DNA of 64,000 nt from Thiopseudomonas acetoxidans (GTDB lineage: Bacteria; Pseudomonadota; Gammaproteobacteria; Pseudomonadales; Pseudomonadaceae), in assembly GCF_030362935.1 (NCBI RefSeq), contig NZ_JAUCDY010000002.1, forward strand, positions 1-64,000, read 5' to 3'. Positions within the stretch are counted from its first letter, which is position 1. Each line of letters begins with the position of its first letter. The position numbers and the translations under genes were made by a program. Positions 51,705 through 60,377 of this stretch are shown piece after piece. A model generated the notes under the pieces. That model was not told where the DNA came from. It saw nothing but the letters and a program-made list of their open reading frames with translations, and searched no databases.

Positions 51705-52163
51705 TCACCTTAGTTTTTTGATTCGTTCACTTGGGCTAATGACATCGGTTAAACGTATACCAAACTTCTCGTTTACCACCACCACTTCACCATGCGCAAT
51801 CAGTGTGCCATTAACCAATACATCCAGCGGCTCACCTGCTAAACGGTCAAGCTCAACCACAGAGCCCTGATTGAGCTGCAAGAGGTTGCGAATGCTGATA
51901 TCAGCGCTGCCTACCTCCATAGATATACTGACCGGAATGTCTAAAATCACATCCAAATTGGGGCCATCTAAACTGGCTGGAGCTTCGTCCTGCACCGGCG
52001 AGTCAGGAAATTCACGCATCGGCGCTTTAGCCGGTCCTGAATCGGTTTGCGCCAACATGGCATCAATTTCATCCTGATCAGCATCACCCGCCTCAGCTAA
52101 AGCCGCGGCCCACTCATCAGCAAGGGCTTGATCATCAATGCTTATGTTTTCTTCATCTGTCAT
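51705..52163 (-). CDS. fliN: Flagellar motor switch protein FliN
   Basis: 152-aa C-ring component. The last 80 residues form the SpoA/SpoA-like domain (LDVILDIPVSISMEVGSADISIRNLLQLNQGSVVELDRLAGEPLDVLVNGTLIAHGEVVVVNEKFGIRLTDV). The acidic N-terminal 60 residues are variable in the family. It interacts with FliM and FliH. 20 bp after fliM. Confidence 0.94.
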   Translation of the reverse strand: MTDEENISIDDQALADEWAAALAEAGDADQDEIDAMLAQTDSGPAKAPMREFPDSPVQDEAPASLDGPNLDVILDIPVSISMEVGSADISIRNLLQLNQGSVVELDRLAGEPLDVLVNGTLIAHGEVVVVNEKFGIRLTDVISPSERIKKLR

Positions 52164-52183
52164 GGCTTACCTACTTATCTTTA

Positions 52184-53155
52184 TCAACGAGACCGTGTAA
52201 TTGGCTCTAGAACCTGTAATGCTAAATTCCCATTATGCGAACCAATCTGTACTTTGAAGGTAGGCACTCCGTTGGCACGCAACAGCATACGTTCCGGCAT
52301 TTCTACCGGAATAATATCCCCCGGCTGCATGGTTAAAATATCCCGCAGTTTTAATTCTCGACGGACCACAGTGGAACTTAGGGGTACACGCACATCTAAA
52401 ATATCTTCGCGTATCGCCTTGCTCCAACGCTCATCCTGATCATCCACATCAGACTGAAAACCCGCATCGAGCATTTCTCGGATGGGTTCAATCATTGAGT
52501 AAGGGAACGTGATATGCAGATCACCGCCACCGCCATCCAACTCGATGTGGAACGTGGACACCACCACCACTTCACTTGGGCTCACAATATTGGCCAGCGC
52601 TGGGTTCACTTCTGAGTTCATATATTCAAAGTCAACGTTCAAAACCGCATGCCAAGCTTCTTTCAAATCAACAAAGGCCTGTTCTAGCACCATACGCACC
52701 ACACGCAATTCGGTTGGCGTAAACTCACGGCCTTCAATTTTGGCATGGCGACCATCACCACCAAAAAAATTATCTACCAGCTTAAATACCAAACGCGAAT
52801 CGAGAATAAACAAGCAGGTGCCACGTAAAGGCTTCATTTTTACTAGGTTCAAGCTAGTAGGCACATAGAGTGAGTGGATGTACTCTCCAAACTTCATCAC
52901 CTGCACCCCGCCCACCGACACGTCGGCCGAGCGGCGTAGCAGGTTAAACATACTAATGCGCGTATAACGGGCAAACCGCTCGTTAATCATTTCCAAGGTC
53001 GGCATGCGACCACGCACAATACGGTCTTGACTGGTCAGGTCATAGCTTTTGATCGCCCCTGGAATAGCATCATCTACAGTATCCACCACGCCATCATCAA
53101 CGCCATGTAACAGCGCATCGATTTCGTCTTGTGATAATAAGTCTTGCACTGACAT
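52184..53155 (-). CDS. fliM: Flagellar motor switch protein FliM
   Basis: 323-aa C-ring protein that binds CheY-P. N-terminal CheY-binding peptide LSQDEIDALL, middle CheC-like domain with GG motif region (GGDGRHAKIEGREFTPTELRVV), and a C-terminal SpoA domain. ATG 53155, 19 bp after fliL. Confidence 0.95.
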   Translation of the reverse strand: MSVQDLLSQDEIDALLHGVDDGVVDTVDDAIPGAIKSYDLTSQDRIVRGRMPTLEMINERFARYTRISMFNLLRRSADVSVGGVQVMKFGEYIHSLYVPTSLNLVKMKPLRGTCLFILDSRLVFKLVDNFFGGDGRHAKIEGREFTPTELRVVRMVLEQAFVDLKEAWHAVLNVDFEYMNSEVNPALANIVSPSEVVVVSTFHIELDGGGGDLHITFPYSMIEPIREMLDAGFQSDVDDQDERWSKAIREDILDVRVPLSSTVVRRELKLRDILTMQPGDIIPVEMPERMLLRANGVPTFKVQIGSHNGNLALQVLEPITRSR

Positions 53156-53174
53156 ACTTTTGGACCTCAGCTAC

Positions 53175-53684
53175 TTACTGCATGACAAAGTTAGTAAACA
53201 AAACCTGCTCAACCACTGGACTACCCACTTCATGCATGGCTAATTCTTGGACGGCCGCTGTCGCTTTTTGTTTCAGAAGCTCAATACCTACTGGCGTGTT
53301 TAACTCTTCAAAATCCTGGCTAGAGAACAGCATCACCAGTTGATTCCTTAAAGTTGGCATATGGACTTTTAACTGCTTAAGCTCATTTTCATTACGTGAC
53401 ATCAGTGCCAAGCTCGCCTGCATATAACGCTGGCGACCCTGACTATGAAAGTTAACGACAAAAGCAGGCTCCAGCAATTCGTAGACCGCTTTTTGCTTAC
53501 CTTGGGGGATTTCTTGCGCGCTTTGTTCCTGCGGCCCAGCGCTTTCTTTGTTTAAGAAAAACCAAGCCCCAGCCGCTGACAAACCCACCGCTAGCAAAAT
53601 CGCGATGCTCGCAACGATGACAACCTTAGTCTTGTTTTTTTTAGGCGCTGCCAACTCGGCCGGCGCACTTGCTTCATTAGCCAT
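53175..53684 (-). CDS. fliL: Flagellar basal-body protein FliL
   Basis: 169-aa single-span membrane protein around the stator. Cytoplasmic N-terminus rich in Ala/Lys, membrane helix VVIVASIAILLAVGLSAAGAWFFL, then the periplasmic FliL domain (YELLEPAFVVNFHSQGRQRYMQASLALMSR). ATG 53684 with a GGAAAG site is chosen over TTG 53702. It starts the fliLMNOPQR-flhB part of the cluster. Confidence 0.92.
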   Translation of the reverse strand: MANEASAPAELAAPKKNKTKVVIVASIAILLAVGLSAAGAWFFLNKESAGPQEQSAQEIPQGKQKAVYELLEPAFVVNFHSQGRQRYMQASLALMSRNENELKQLKVHMPTLRNQLVMLFSSQDFEELNTPVGIELLKQKATAAVQELAMHEVGSPVVEQVLFTNFVMQ

Positions 53685-53775
53685 ATCTTTCCTAGGGTTC
53701 AAGCTGACATTTTAGCGACACAGTGTAGCGAAATTTGCGTTGCATTGCCGCTAATTGTCATGCGTTATTCAAGTG

Positions 53776-55155
53776 TTATACATAATAGCTAAGCCTGCCG
53801 CTGTGCCCGTTTTCTACCTGCGGCACTTCAGTCACTGTCTGCACAACCTCTTCCTCACTAGGCTGTGCAAAACCTGAATGTTGCTCAGCTATAAGCTCTC
53901 TAAGCTCACGCTCATCACGCTGGTCCGAGTCAGAGTGGTCAGCCACATTAACATCCACATCCTCCATACCTTGCTGCGCCATCAGTTCACGCAGGCGGAA
54001 ACTCTGGCTTTCAAGGCTTTCACGCACACCCGCGTGGGCGCTAGTAAAGGTAATCTGCGTCTGGTCACTATTGACCTGTACACGAATATCTAACTGCCCC
54101 AGCTCCGCAGGGTTGAGCTTTATCTCAGCCGATTTAAGGTTTTGCGATGACATCCACATCACCTTATCCGTCAACTCTTTGCTCCAGCCTGACTGATTCA
54201 TCGCCACCGGCTGACCCGGAACCTGACGCGCTGCGTTGGCTTGCTGCACGGATTCGGCACGCATAAGCGTTTCATTGCGCGCAGTGTTTTCCACACCTGT
54301 TTTGATCTCGCCAACCAGTTGAGCAGGCGTTTGCTTAGCCTCGCCTTTTGCTTGCGTGGCTACTGACTGAGCCAAAGCCTGGGTCAAATTCGCCTCTTCT
54401 TCGACACCCATGTCTAAATCTAACGTTTCTAGATCTGACAACTCGGCTAGCTCTGTGTTCTCTGCTTCACCTGTTGCCCCTGCTTGCATAAAAGCTACCG
54501 AGCTCTGCATGGGTGAACTGTTCAGGTTACCGGAGAGCTTATGCGCCTGCTGCTCGGTATTCATGCTTGAAGCAGTATTCATGCTTGAAGCAGTATTCAT
54601 CATGCCAGCCATTGCAGCCAATACCGGAGCATCCCGCGGCTCAGCCAGCAACTCTGTAACCTGTTCTGCCAACTCGCCCGTGTCCTCAGCGCCTACTTGC
54701 TGTGCTTGCATAATTTGCAGCAACAAAGGATCAAGTTGAGCCACCAAGCTTTCATCTTTTTTATCTGCCTCAACTGGCAAATCCTTGCCGCCTTGCGAGT
54801 CAATTTCTTGACCTTGCTGGCCCTCAACTAGAGTCTTTGCTTCATCCTTTACCGTTGTATCTGTTGTATTAACTCTAGCATCGGACTCGCTTTTCACTAC
54901 ATTGCGCTCTTTGGCAGCGGTAGGTTTAGCCTCAGTATTTTTTGCACTAGCCTGCGCTGGCTTAACTGCCGGTTGCGATTTTGCAGGTTCGTTTTTAGCA
55001 GCAAAGCTCCTTGCTTGCTGCTGTTGCGCATAGATATTAGAAAATTTAGGCGCGCTGGATACAGCCTGATTATTAGACTCAAGTAACGTATTTTTAGCCT
55101 TGCTCGCAGGCTGCTTAGCGCTAGGCTCTAATAAAAAATCAGCCATAAGTTGCAT
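53776..55155 (-). CDS. fliK: Flagellar hook-length control protein FliK
   Basis: 459-aa secreted ruler protein. The long Gln/Ala/Lys-rich N-terminal part is low complexity, with an 18-bp repeat (MNTASS units) near residues 186-200. The C-terminal Flg_hook domain (LKSAEIKLNPAELGQLDIRVQVNSDQTQITFTSAHAGVRESLE) interacts with FlhB. ATG 55155 with a GGGAGAG site. A sigma54 element lies about 42 bp upstream. Confidence 0.9.
   Translation of the reverse strand: MQLMADFLLEPSAKQPASKAKNTLLESNNQAVSSAPKFSNIYAQQQQARSFAAKNEPAKSQPAVKPAQASAKNTEAKPTAAKERNVVKSESDARVNTTDTTVKDEAKTLVEGQQGQEIDSQGGKDLPVEADKKDESLVAQLDPLLLQIMQAQQVGAEDTGELAEQVTELLAEPRDAPVLAAMAGMMNTASSMNTASSMNTEQQAHKLSGNLNSSPMQSSVAFMQAGATGEAENTELAELSDLETLDLDMGVEEEANLTQALAQSVATQAKGEAKQTPAQLVGEIKTGVENTARNETLMRAESVQQANAARQVPGQPVAMNQSGWSKELTDKVMWMSSQNLKSAEIKLNPAELGQLDIRVQVNSDQTQITFTSAHAGVRESLESQSFRLRELMAQQGMEDVDVNVADHSDSDQRDERELRELIAEQHSGFAQPSEEEVVQTVTEVPQVENGHSGRLSYYV
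54557..54600 (-). repeat. 18-bp coding tandem repeat in fliK
   Basis: GTATTCATGCTTGAAGCA occurs twice in a row (54557-54574, 54575-54592) plus a partial third copy, encoding Met-Asn-Thr-Ala-Ser-Ser. It changes ruler length in multiples of six residues if units are lost or gained. Confidence 0.85.
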
Positions 55156-55196
55156 AATGCTCTCCCATACAGGTAAATCCCACTAGTGCATTACAA

Positions 55197-55211
55197 GCAA
55201 ATAACAAGCCA
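55197..55211 (-). promoter_or_regulatory. Sigma54 promoter of the fliK operon
   Basis: Read on the - strand: TGGCTTGTTATTTGC, with -24 GG and -12 GC exactly 10 nt apart and TTGC intact (consensus TGGCAC-N5-TTGC). It precedes fliK, where flagellar class II genes of pseudomonads are driven by RpoN/FleQ. Confidence 0.6.
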
Positions 55212-55215
55212 CCTT

Positions 55216-56037
55216 TTAGGAACTGATGTTTAATGCATCAATAAAGCGCGGCACTGCCTGCTGATCAATTTTCAAACCTGCAAAGTCAAACAAATTGCGA
55301 TCAGCCAATTGCGAAGGCACAACATTTTGCAGTGCTCGGAACATAATCTCGGTGCGACCTGGAGTGCTCGCCTCCCATTCGTGTAGCATTTCCTTAACCA
55401 CTTGGCGCTGCAGGTTCTCTTGCGAGCCACAGAGATTACACGGAATAATGGGAAACTTTTGCTGCTGGGCATACTCAGCAATATCACTTTCTTTGCAATA
55501 AGCCAGCGGTCTAATCACCACATTACGTCCATCAGCAGAAAGTAGTTTAGGCGGCATCGCTTTAAGCGTGCCACCGTAAAACATGTTCAAAAAGAAAGTT
55601 TCAAGAATATCGTCGCGATGATGTCCAAGCGCCATTTTGGTGGCCCCTATTTCATCGGCATAGGTATAAAGCGTGCCACGACGCAAGCGGGAGCATAGTG
55701 AGCAGGTGGTTTTGCCCTGCGCAAGCTTTTCTTTAACAACCGAATAGGTGTCTTCTTCAATAATATGGTATTCGACACCAAGCTCTTGCAGGTAAGTCGG
55801 CAAAATATGCTCAGGGAAACCGGGCTGTTTTTGATCCATATTCACCGTCACCAGCTCAAAACAAACCGGCGCAACTTTCTGTAAATGCAACAAAACATCC
55901 AACATGACATAGCTATCCTTGCCGCCGGATAGACACACCATAATTTTGTCGCCTTCCTCAATCATATTGAAATCAGTAACAGCCGCGCCAGCCAAACGAC
56001 GCAAACGTTTTTGTAGTTTATCTTGCTTAACTGACAT
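55216..56037 (-). CDS. ttcA: tRNA 2-thiocytidine synthetase TtcA
   Basis: Thiolates cytidine 32 in tRNA using ATP and an Fe-S cluster. 273 aa. PP-loop MVCLSGGKDSYVMLD, cluster/thiol cysteines in TCSLCSRLRRG and IPCNLCGSQ, and LGHHRDDILETFFLN. ATG 56037. Divided from pfkA by about 75 bp in the same orientation; ends just before the fliK promoter. Confidence 0.96.
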   Translation of the reverse strand: MSVKQDKLQKRLRRLAGAAVTDFNMIEEGDKIMVCLSGGKDSYVMLDVLLHLQKVAPVCFELVTVNMDQKQPGFPEHILPTYLQELGVEYHIIEEDTYSVVKEKLAQGKTTCSLCSRLRRGTLYTYADEIGATKMALGHHRDDILETFFLNMFYGGTLKAMPPKLLSADGRNVVIRPLAYCKESDIAEYAQQQKFPIIPCNLCGSQENLQRQVVKEMLHEWEASTPGRTEIMFRALQNVVPSQLADRNLFDFAGLKIDQQAVPRFIDALNISS

Positions 56038-56113
56038 AATTCCTCGGCATCACGTATTCAGTAATAAAGTGCAGTTTTTTATCCGCGCTAATCAGCCTTA
56101 CAGCTGGCTGGGG

Positions 56114-57208
56114 TTAATCGCCAAAGCAAATATCCATATCTCGCGCGGTCATCACAATGTCGCCCTTAATATCAACACGTTTTTCAACGCTCAGCGCTTC
56201 AGCTATGGGGACGGTGACAATATCAGCAGACTGCAGGCTGACCATATGACCAAACTTACCATTTTCAATCGCGCGCACGGCCGCCGCACCAAAGCGCAAA
56301 GCTAACAGTCGATCGAAGGTGGTTGGCGAACCGCCGCGCTGCAAGTGTCCTAATACCAGTGAACGAGTATCTTTACCGGTGCGCTCAGCGATTTTCTTAG
56401 CGACGTATTCGGCCACCCCACCCAGAAGCACATGCTGACGACCCATCTCGCCCTCACCTTTAGCCACCACCTCGCCACCCTGTGGCATAGCGCCCTCGGC
56501 CACCACTACGATGCTGTATTTACGACCGCTTAACTCATTAGCCATAATCTTGGCGCACACTTTTTCAATATCAAAAGGGATTTCTGGCAGCAAAATCACA
56601 TCAGCATTACCCGAAATACCACTGTTTAATGCAATAAATCCAGCATCACGCCCCATCACCTCAACCACCATCACCCGATCGTGGGACTTGGCCGTTGAAT
56701 GCAGGCGATCAATAGCTTCGGTAGCGATACCTACAGCGGTATCAAAGCCAAAGGTTGATTCAGTGCCGCCCAAATCATTATCAATTGTTTTTGGCACACC
56801 CACGACTGGCATACCCAACTCAAAAAACTTCTGCGCGATATCCATGCTGCCATCACCACCGACCGACACCAGCGCATCAAAACGCAAGCGGCGGAAATTC
56901 TCCATCACACGTTCCGACATATCGCGCTCTTCGCACTCACCTGCCACATTACAAACCGGCATCTGGAAGGGATTCCCCTTATTAGTGCTGCCTAAAATAG
57001 TACCGCCTTGAATGGCAATACCGTCCACAACCTTGGGGGTTAGGTGGACAATTTCATCTGTATTAAACAAACCGTTATAGCCAGCTTTAATACCATACAC
57101 ATCCCACTGACGATTATGCGCCGCCATGGTTACTGCTTCAATCACCGCATTCAAACCCGGGGCATCTCCACCACCTGTATTGATACAAATTTTCAAACGC
57201 TTTGACAT
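56114..57208 (-). CDS. pfkA: 6-phosphofructokinase, mixed-substrate type
   Basis: Phosphorylates fructose 6-phosphate to the 1,6-bisphosphate. 364 aa. Motifs: GGGDAPGLN near the N-terminus, SVGGDGSMDIA (about residue 115) and the catalytic PKTIDNDL (about 139), GRDAGFIALNSG, LGHLQRGGSPTTFDRLLA. The Gly in GGDGS is an ATP-type residue while the Lys in PKTIDND is the residue of pyrophosphate-dependent enzymes; this combination marks the actinobacterial-like group III family, in which ATP is used. Such an enzyme is unusual for Pseudomonadaceae, which generally rely on the Entner-Doudoroff pathway. It lies next to a repeat and an sdhB fragment, so acquisition by transfer is possible. Confidence 0.9.
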   Translation of the reverse strand: MSKRLKICINTGGGDAPGLNAVIEAVTMAAHNRQWDVYGIKAGYNGLFNTDEIVHLTPKVVDGIAIQGGTILGSTNKGNPFQMPVCNVAGECEERDMSERVMENFRRLRFDALVSVGGDGSMDIAQKFFELGMPVVGVPKTIDNDLGGTESTFGFDTAVGIATEAIDRLHSTAKSHDRVMVVEVMGRDAGFIALNSGISGNADVILLPEIPFDIEKVCAKIMANELSGRKYSIVVVAEGAMPQGGEVVAKGEGEMGRQHVLLGGVAEYVAKKIAERTGKDTRSLVLGHLQRGGSPTTFDRLLALRFGAAAVRAIENGKFGHMVSLQSADIVTVPIAEALSVEKRVDIKGDIVMTARDMDICFGD

Positions 57209-57537
57209 TGTGGTCTCCCTATTTGTCGGTGATGCTTACATAACCTATGCGCCGCTCTGCCTTTCTGGCAGCCAGCTACAATTGATTGGTAATCAAGTGG
57301 ATGATTAAACGAAGAAATAGCTTATAGCAGACAATAAACTTAGGTCTAAGTGTACTACAAAAGCAGGTCTTACAAGTATTTTTAACCTTGCCAATAGCGT
57401 TTAAACTCCCTTATTAGCAATACACTTATTACGCTAAAAAAGTTTTTTAAGTCTACAAAAGCACAAGGATGCAAATGCGCTATTAACAGGATATCAGCAA
57501 CAAAATCTGGGCATACCTATACAACTTAGGCTAAGGA
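57209..57537. other. Upstream region of pfkA
   Basis: About 330 bp with no convincing gene. It must hold the leftward pfkA promoter (ribosome-binding site GGGAG before ATG 57208). AT-rich stretches at 57350-57470 show no strong inverted repeat. Confidence 0.4.
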
Positions 57538-57786
57538 GCCTCTGAATAACGTTACCGAGGACGCTAACACAAGGCGCAACGACCAACGGGAGTAACAGCC
57601 AAAGGCTGGCCCGAAGGGTGAGCACTAGCGAGTCAAAACGTGCGAAAAAGCGCAGTTTACACAGGGTAAATGAGCATTTTATTCGCTTCGCTCCCCCTTC
57701 GGGGCCGTGCTAAAGCACGTTCAATCTAAAGATTGTGAGTACGTTTTTAACGCAGTGGTAGCTACGCAGGTAGTTATTCAGAGGCT
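57538..57786. repeat. Dispersed palindromic repeat (MITE-like), long copy 2
   Basis: 249 bp bounded by GCCTCTGAATAAC (57538-57550) and its reverse complement GTTATTCAGAGGC (57774-57786). Compared with the 133-bp copy at 59524 it carries two extra blocks: 57574-57632, containing AGCCAAAGGCT, and 57679-57736, containing three small hairpins (CCCTTCGGGG, GTGCTAAAGCAC, CAATCTAAAGATTG). The symmetrical ends and several variants suggest a non-autonomous mobile unit. Confidence 0.75.
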
Positions 57787-57819
57787 TCCTAACGCTCCAT
57801 TACAGTGGGAAACTATCTC

Positions 57820-58050
57820 ATGATCAATGTACAGATTTATCGATACCATCCAGAACACGACACTACCCCCTATATGCAGTCCAAAACTCTGCCCGAAGAA
57901 TTTCGCAGCCGTATGGTTTTGGATGCACTGGAATACCTGCGCGCCGAAGATTCAACCCTTGCCTATCGGCGCTCATGCCGCGAAGGTGTGTGCGGCTCTG
58001 ACGGCATGAATATCAACGGCAAAAACTGGCTGGCGTGCATCAAACCCATC
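57820..58050 (+). pseudogene. sdhB: N-terminal fragment of succinate dehydrogenase iron-sulfur subunit
   Basis: About 77 codons from ATG 57820: MINVQIYRYHPEHD..., then TLAYRRSCREGVCGSDGMNINGKN...LACIKPI, which is the [2Fe-2S] domain of SdhB with its cysteines. After ACIKPI the similarity ends abruptly and the frame continues into unrelated sequence, so the second two-thirds with the other Fe-S clusters is missing. The functional sdhCDAB operon must be elsewhere. It begins 33 bp after the dispersed repeat. Confidence 0.8.
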
Positions 58051-58410
58051 GCTGAAGCCACAGCAATGACGCCAAGGCTAATCAGCACAATCGATGTTTT
58101 TTGTTTTGTCTCAGGTTCAGGCTCTAGAAACCGCTCTGCGCTATCGATTCGTATGCTTAACTCGTCCATGTGTTACCCCGCAATTTTCATATTTGCTTTC
58201 AGTTTTATTGCGCATTACACCCGCCCTGTACAACGCCTACTTGAGTATAAAGTGCGCCAGCCTGTCTAGTTTCAGTACGCCTAATTAATAGCTGTCAACC
58301 AATGCGCTGCTGCCGCTTTTGTAGAACCCAGCTTCTTGCCGGGGAATGAACCACTATTGATAGCTGTTTTACCCTACAATGACCGCCCGCACTCAGAATA
58401 GGCTTTTCGT
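58051..58410. other. Non-coding stretch between sdhB fragment and srkA
   Basis: 360 bp. It holds the degraded continuation after the sdhB fragment and the srkA promoter. A - strand frame at 57963-58169 overlaps the fragment and has no recognised family. No strong terminator seen. Confidence 0.4.
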
Positions 58411-59403
58411 ATGTCATCTCACCCTTATAGCGTGCTCACGCCCGAGCGGATACTGGATGCAGTTGAAGCGCAAGGATATCGCTGTGATGGGCGCATCACT
58501 GTATTAAACTCCTTTGAAAACCGCGTGTTCCAATTGGGCATTGAAGATGAGTTGCCACTGATTGCAAAGTTCTATCGACCTGCGCGCTGGTCCTACGAGC
58601 AAATCCTTGAGGAGCATGCATTTTGTGCTGAGCTTACCGCTGCTGAATGGCCTGTGCTTGCGCCATTAATCGATCCCGAGGGGCAGTCTGCGCACCGCGA
58701 TGGAGAGTTTGTCTTTGCTTTATTCACCCGCTTTGGCGGTCACGCTCCAGAGCCTGACAACCTCAACACGATTGAGGTGCTTGGTCGTTCATTAGGTCGC
58801 CTCCATGCGATTGGCGCACTGTCTGCGTTCCAGCATCGTCCAGCCATCAATATCGAGGATTACGGGGTGGCTAGCCGTGAGTTTTTGCTGAGCAACGACT
58901 GTCTTCCCCAAAGTCTTAGAGAGGCGTATGACACGCTTACACGCGATATTCTAACAATCATTGATGCACGCTTCAGAGACTGCAAGTACACGGCAATTCG
59001 CATCCATGCAGATTGCCACATCGGCAATATCCTCTGGCGGGATGATCGAGCCGTGGTTGTTGATTTTGATGACTGCCGTATGGGGCCTGCGGTACAGGAC
59101 TTGTGGATGCTGCTTAGCGGCGACCGTCAGGAGCAAACTGAGCAACTCGACGCTCTTTTGGAGGGCTACGAGATGTTCCACGCGTTCGATGACCGTGAAT
59201 TAAGCCTCTGCGAATCGTTACGCACGCTGCGCATGATGCACTACGCGGCATGGATTGCGCGGCGATGGTCAGATCCAGCTTTCCCCTCTGCCTTTTCATG
59301 GTTCAATACCGAGCGCTATTGGGCAGAGCATATTCTGGCGCTAAGGGAACAATTTGCCATGCTGCACGAGGAACCGTTATCTCGGCCTAGAGGTAATTTT
59401 TAG
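58411..59403 (+). CDS. srkA: Stress response kinase A (YihE/RdoA family)
   Basis: 330-aa cytoplasmic Ser/Thr protein kinase that protects cells from envelope and oxidative stress. Aminoglycoside-phosphotransferase fold: N-lobe lysine in LPLIAKFYRPARWS, catalytic loop RIHADCHIGNILWRD and DFD of VVDFDDCRMGP. C-terminal helices RTLRMMHYAAWIARRW are family-typical. ATG 58411. Confidence 0.92.
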   Translation: MSSHPYSVLTPERILDAVEAQGYRCDGRITVLNSFENRVFQLGIEDELPLIAKFYRPARWSYEQILEEHAFCAELTAAEWPVLAPLIDPEGQSAHRDGEFVFALFTRFGGHAPEPDNLNTIEVLGRSLGRLHAIGALSAFQHRPAINIEDYGVASREFLLSNDCLPQSLREAYDTLTRDILTIIDARFRDCKYTAIRIHADCHIGNILWRDDRAVVVDFDDCRMGPAVQDLWMLLSGDRQEQTEQLDALLEGYEMFHAFDDRELSLCESLRTLRMMHYAAWIARRWSDPAFPSAFSWFNTERYWAEHILALREQFAMLHEEPLSRPRGNF

Positions 59404-59723
59404 CTTGTTTTCCGGATGTATACAGCGCCCGCCGATATGTACATAAACCGTTTTTTTGTATATATCGAAGACAAAAACAGTGACCGGTGAACGCATTATT
59501 GTGGCTTAGATTTCCATTAGGGAACGTCTGAATAACGTTACCGAGGACGCTAGCACAAGGCAAAACGTATGAAAAAGCGCAGTTTACACCTAGTAAATGA
59601 GCATTTTGAGTACGTTTTTAACGCAGTGATAGCTACGCAGGTAGTTATTCAGAGGCTTCTTAGCATCTTTAGGGGCAACCCAAGCACTCCAACGGAACTC
59701 TTTATCGAAAGAGTGTTGGTATT
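59404..59723. other. Intergenic region holding dispersed repeat copy 3
   Basis: 320 bp between srkA and the glycohydrolase pseudogene. Apart from the repeat at 59524-59656 it shows only AT-rich sequence. Confidence 0.4.
59524..59656. repeat. Dispersed palindromic repeat, short copy 3
   Basis: 133 bp from ACGTCTGAATAAC to GTTATTCAGAGGC (59644-59656). Its left half ...CGTTACCGAGGACGC...ACAAGGC, the centre GCAGTTTACAC...AAATGAGCATTTTGAG and the right half TACGTTTTTAACGCAG...GCTACGCAGG align with copy 2 except for that copy's two insertions. Confidence 0.75.
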
Positions 59724-60377
59724 TCAGGAGCAACAGCCAAGTGCTTTGCTCGTCGCTAGCCGCCTGGCCAACGCCCTAATATCGTCTGCACGGTACAGAT
59801 GCTCAAGCCAGTCTGCAGGGATTGCATCCACCTCATAGTAAGCGCCAGCCAGCTGACCACAGATAGCTGCCGTGGTATCAGCATCATCACCCAAATTGGC
59901 AGCTGCCAGCACAGCATCTACGAAGCTATCGATATTCCAGAAGGCCCACAAGGCAGCTTCTAAGCTTTCTACCACATAACCAGAACCCCTTACTTCAGAC
60001 TCATCCAAATAACGGAAGCTTTGTTGCTCAATTCGCGCAGCTGCTCCTTCCATCGCAAAATCTACCTTACCAGGAAACACAGCGGCCTTATCTTGCGCAC
60101 CCATCAGCGCACGTTGCAACACCAAAGCAAATTATTGACAGCAGGCCAGACAGAGAGCCTTGGAGGTGTCGTCGGTCCACTCACCTGTTTGCAAGCGAAA
60201 CTTACCGCCGCCTACCATGTCCGTCATCGGTTCAAAGCGGCCACGGGGAACAAACTCAACCGTTGCCCCAACAGCATCTGCGCAAGCAAGACCAAGCAGA
60301 CAGCCCTCAAAGCGCTGAATATGTTGAAGATTCTTAATCTACTTCTGGTGAAAAAAACCAACTCTTGGGGCAAGCAT
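59724..60377 (-). pseudogene. ADP-ribosylglycohydrolase (DraG family), decayed
   Basis: On the - strand one frame reads MLAPRVGFFHQK-stop-IKNLQHIQRFEGCLLGLACADAVGATVEF..., then GGGKFRLQTGEWTDDTSKALCLACCQ-stop (TAA at 60132-60134), and continues in the same frame as FALVLQRALMGAQ...FPGKVDFAMEGAAARI...NLGDDADTTAAICGQLAGAYY to 59724. The metal-binding motifs WTDDTS and GDDADTT of ADP-ribosylglycohydrolases are clear, but two in-frame stops interrupt it and about 100 central residues are missing. It cannot make the normal enzyme. Confidence 0.82.

Noticed and set aside
57963..58169. 68-codon - strand frame over the sdhB fragment
   Set aside because: Antisense to recognisable sdhB codons for part of its length and no known family.
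59724..60377. Recoding of two in-frame stops to give a functional glycohydrolase
   Set aside because: Different stop codons (TAG and TAA), no recoding context, and about 100 central residues are missing anyway.
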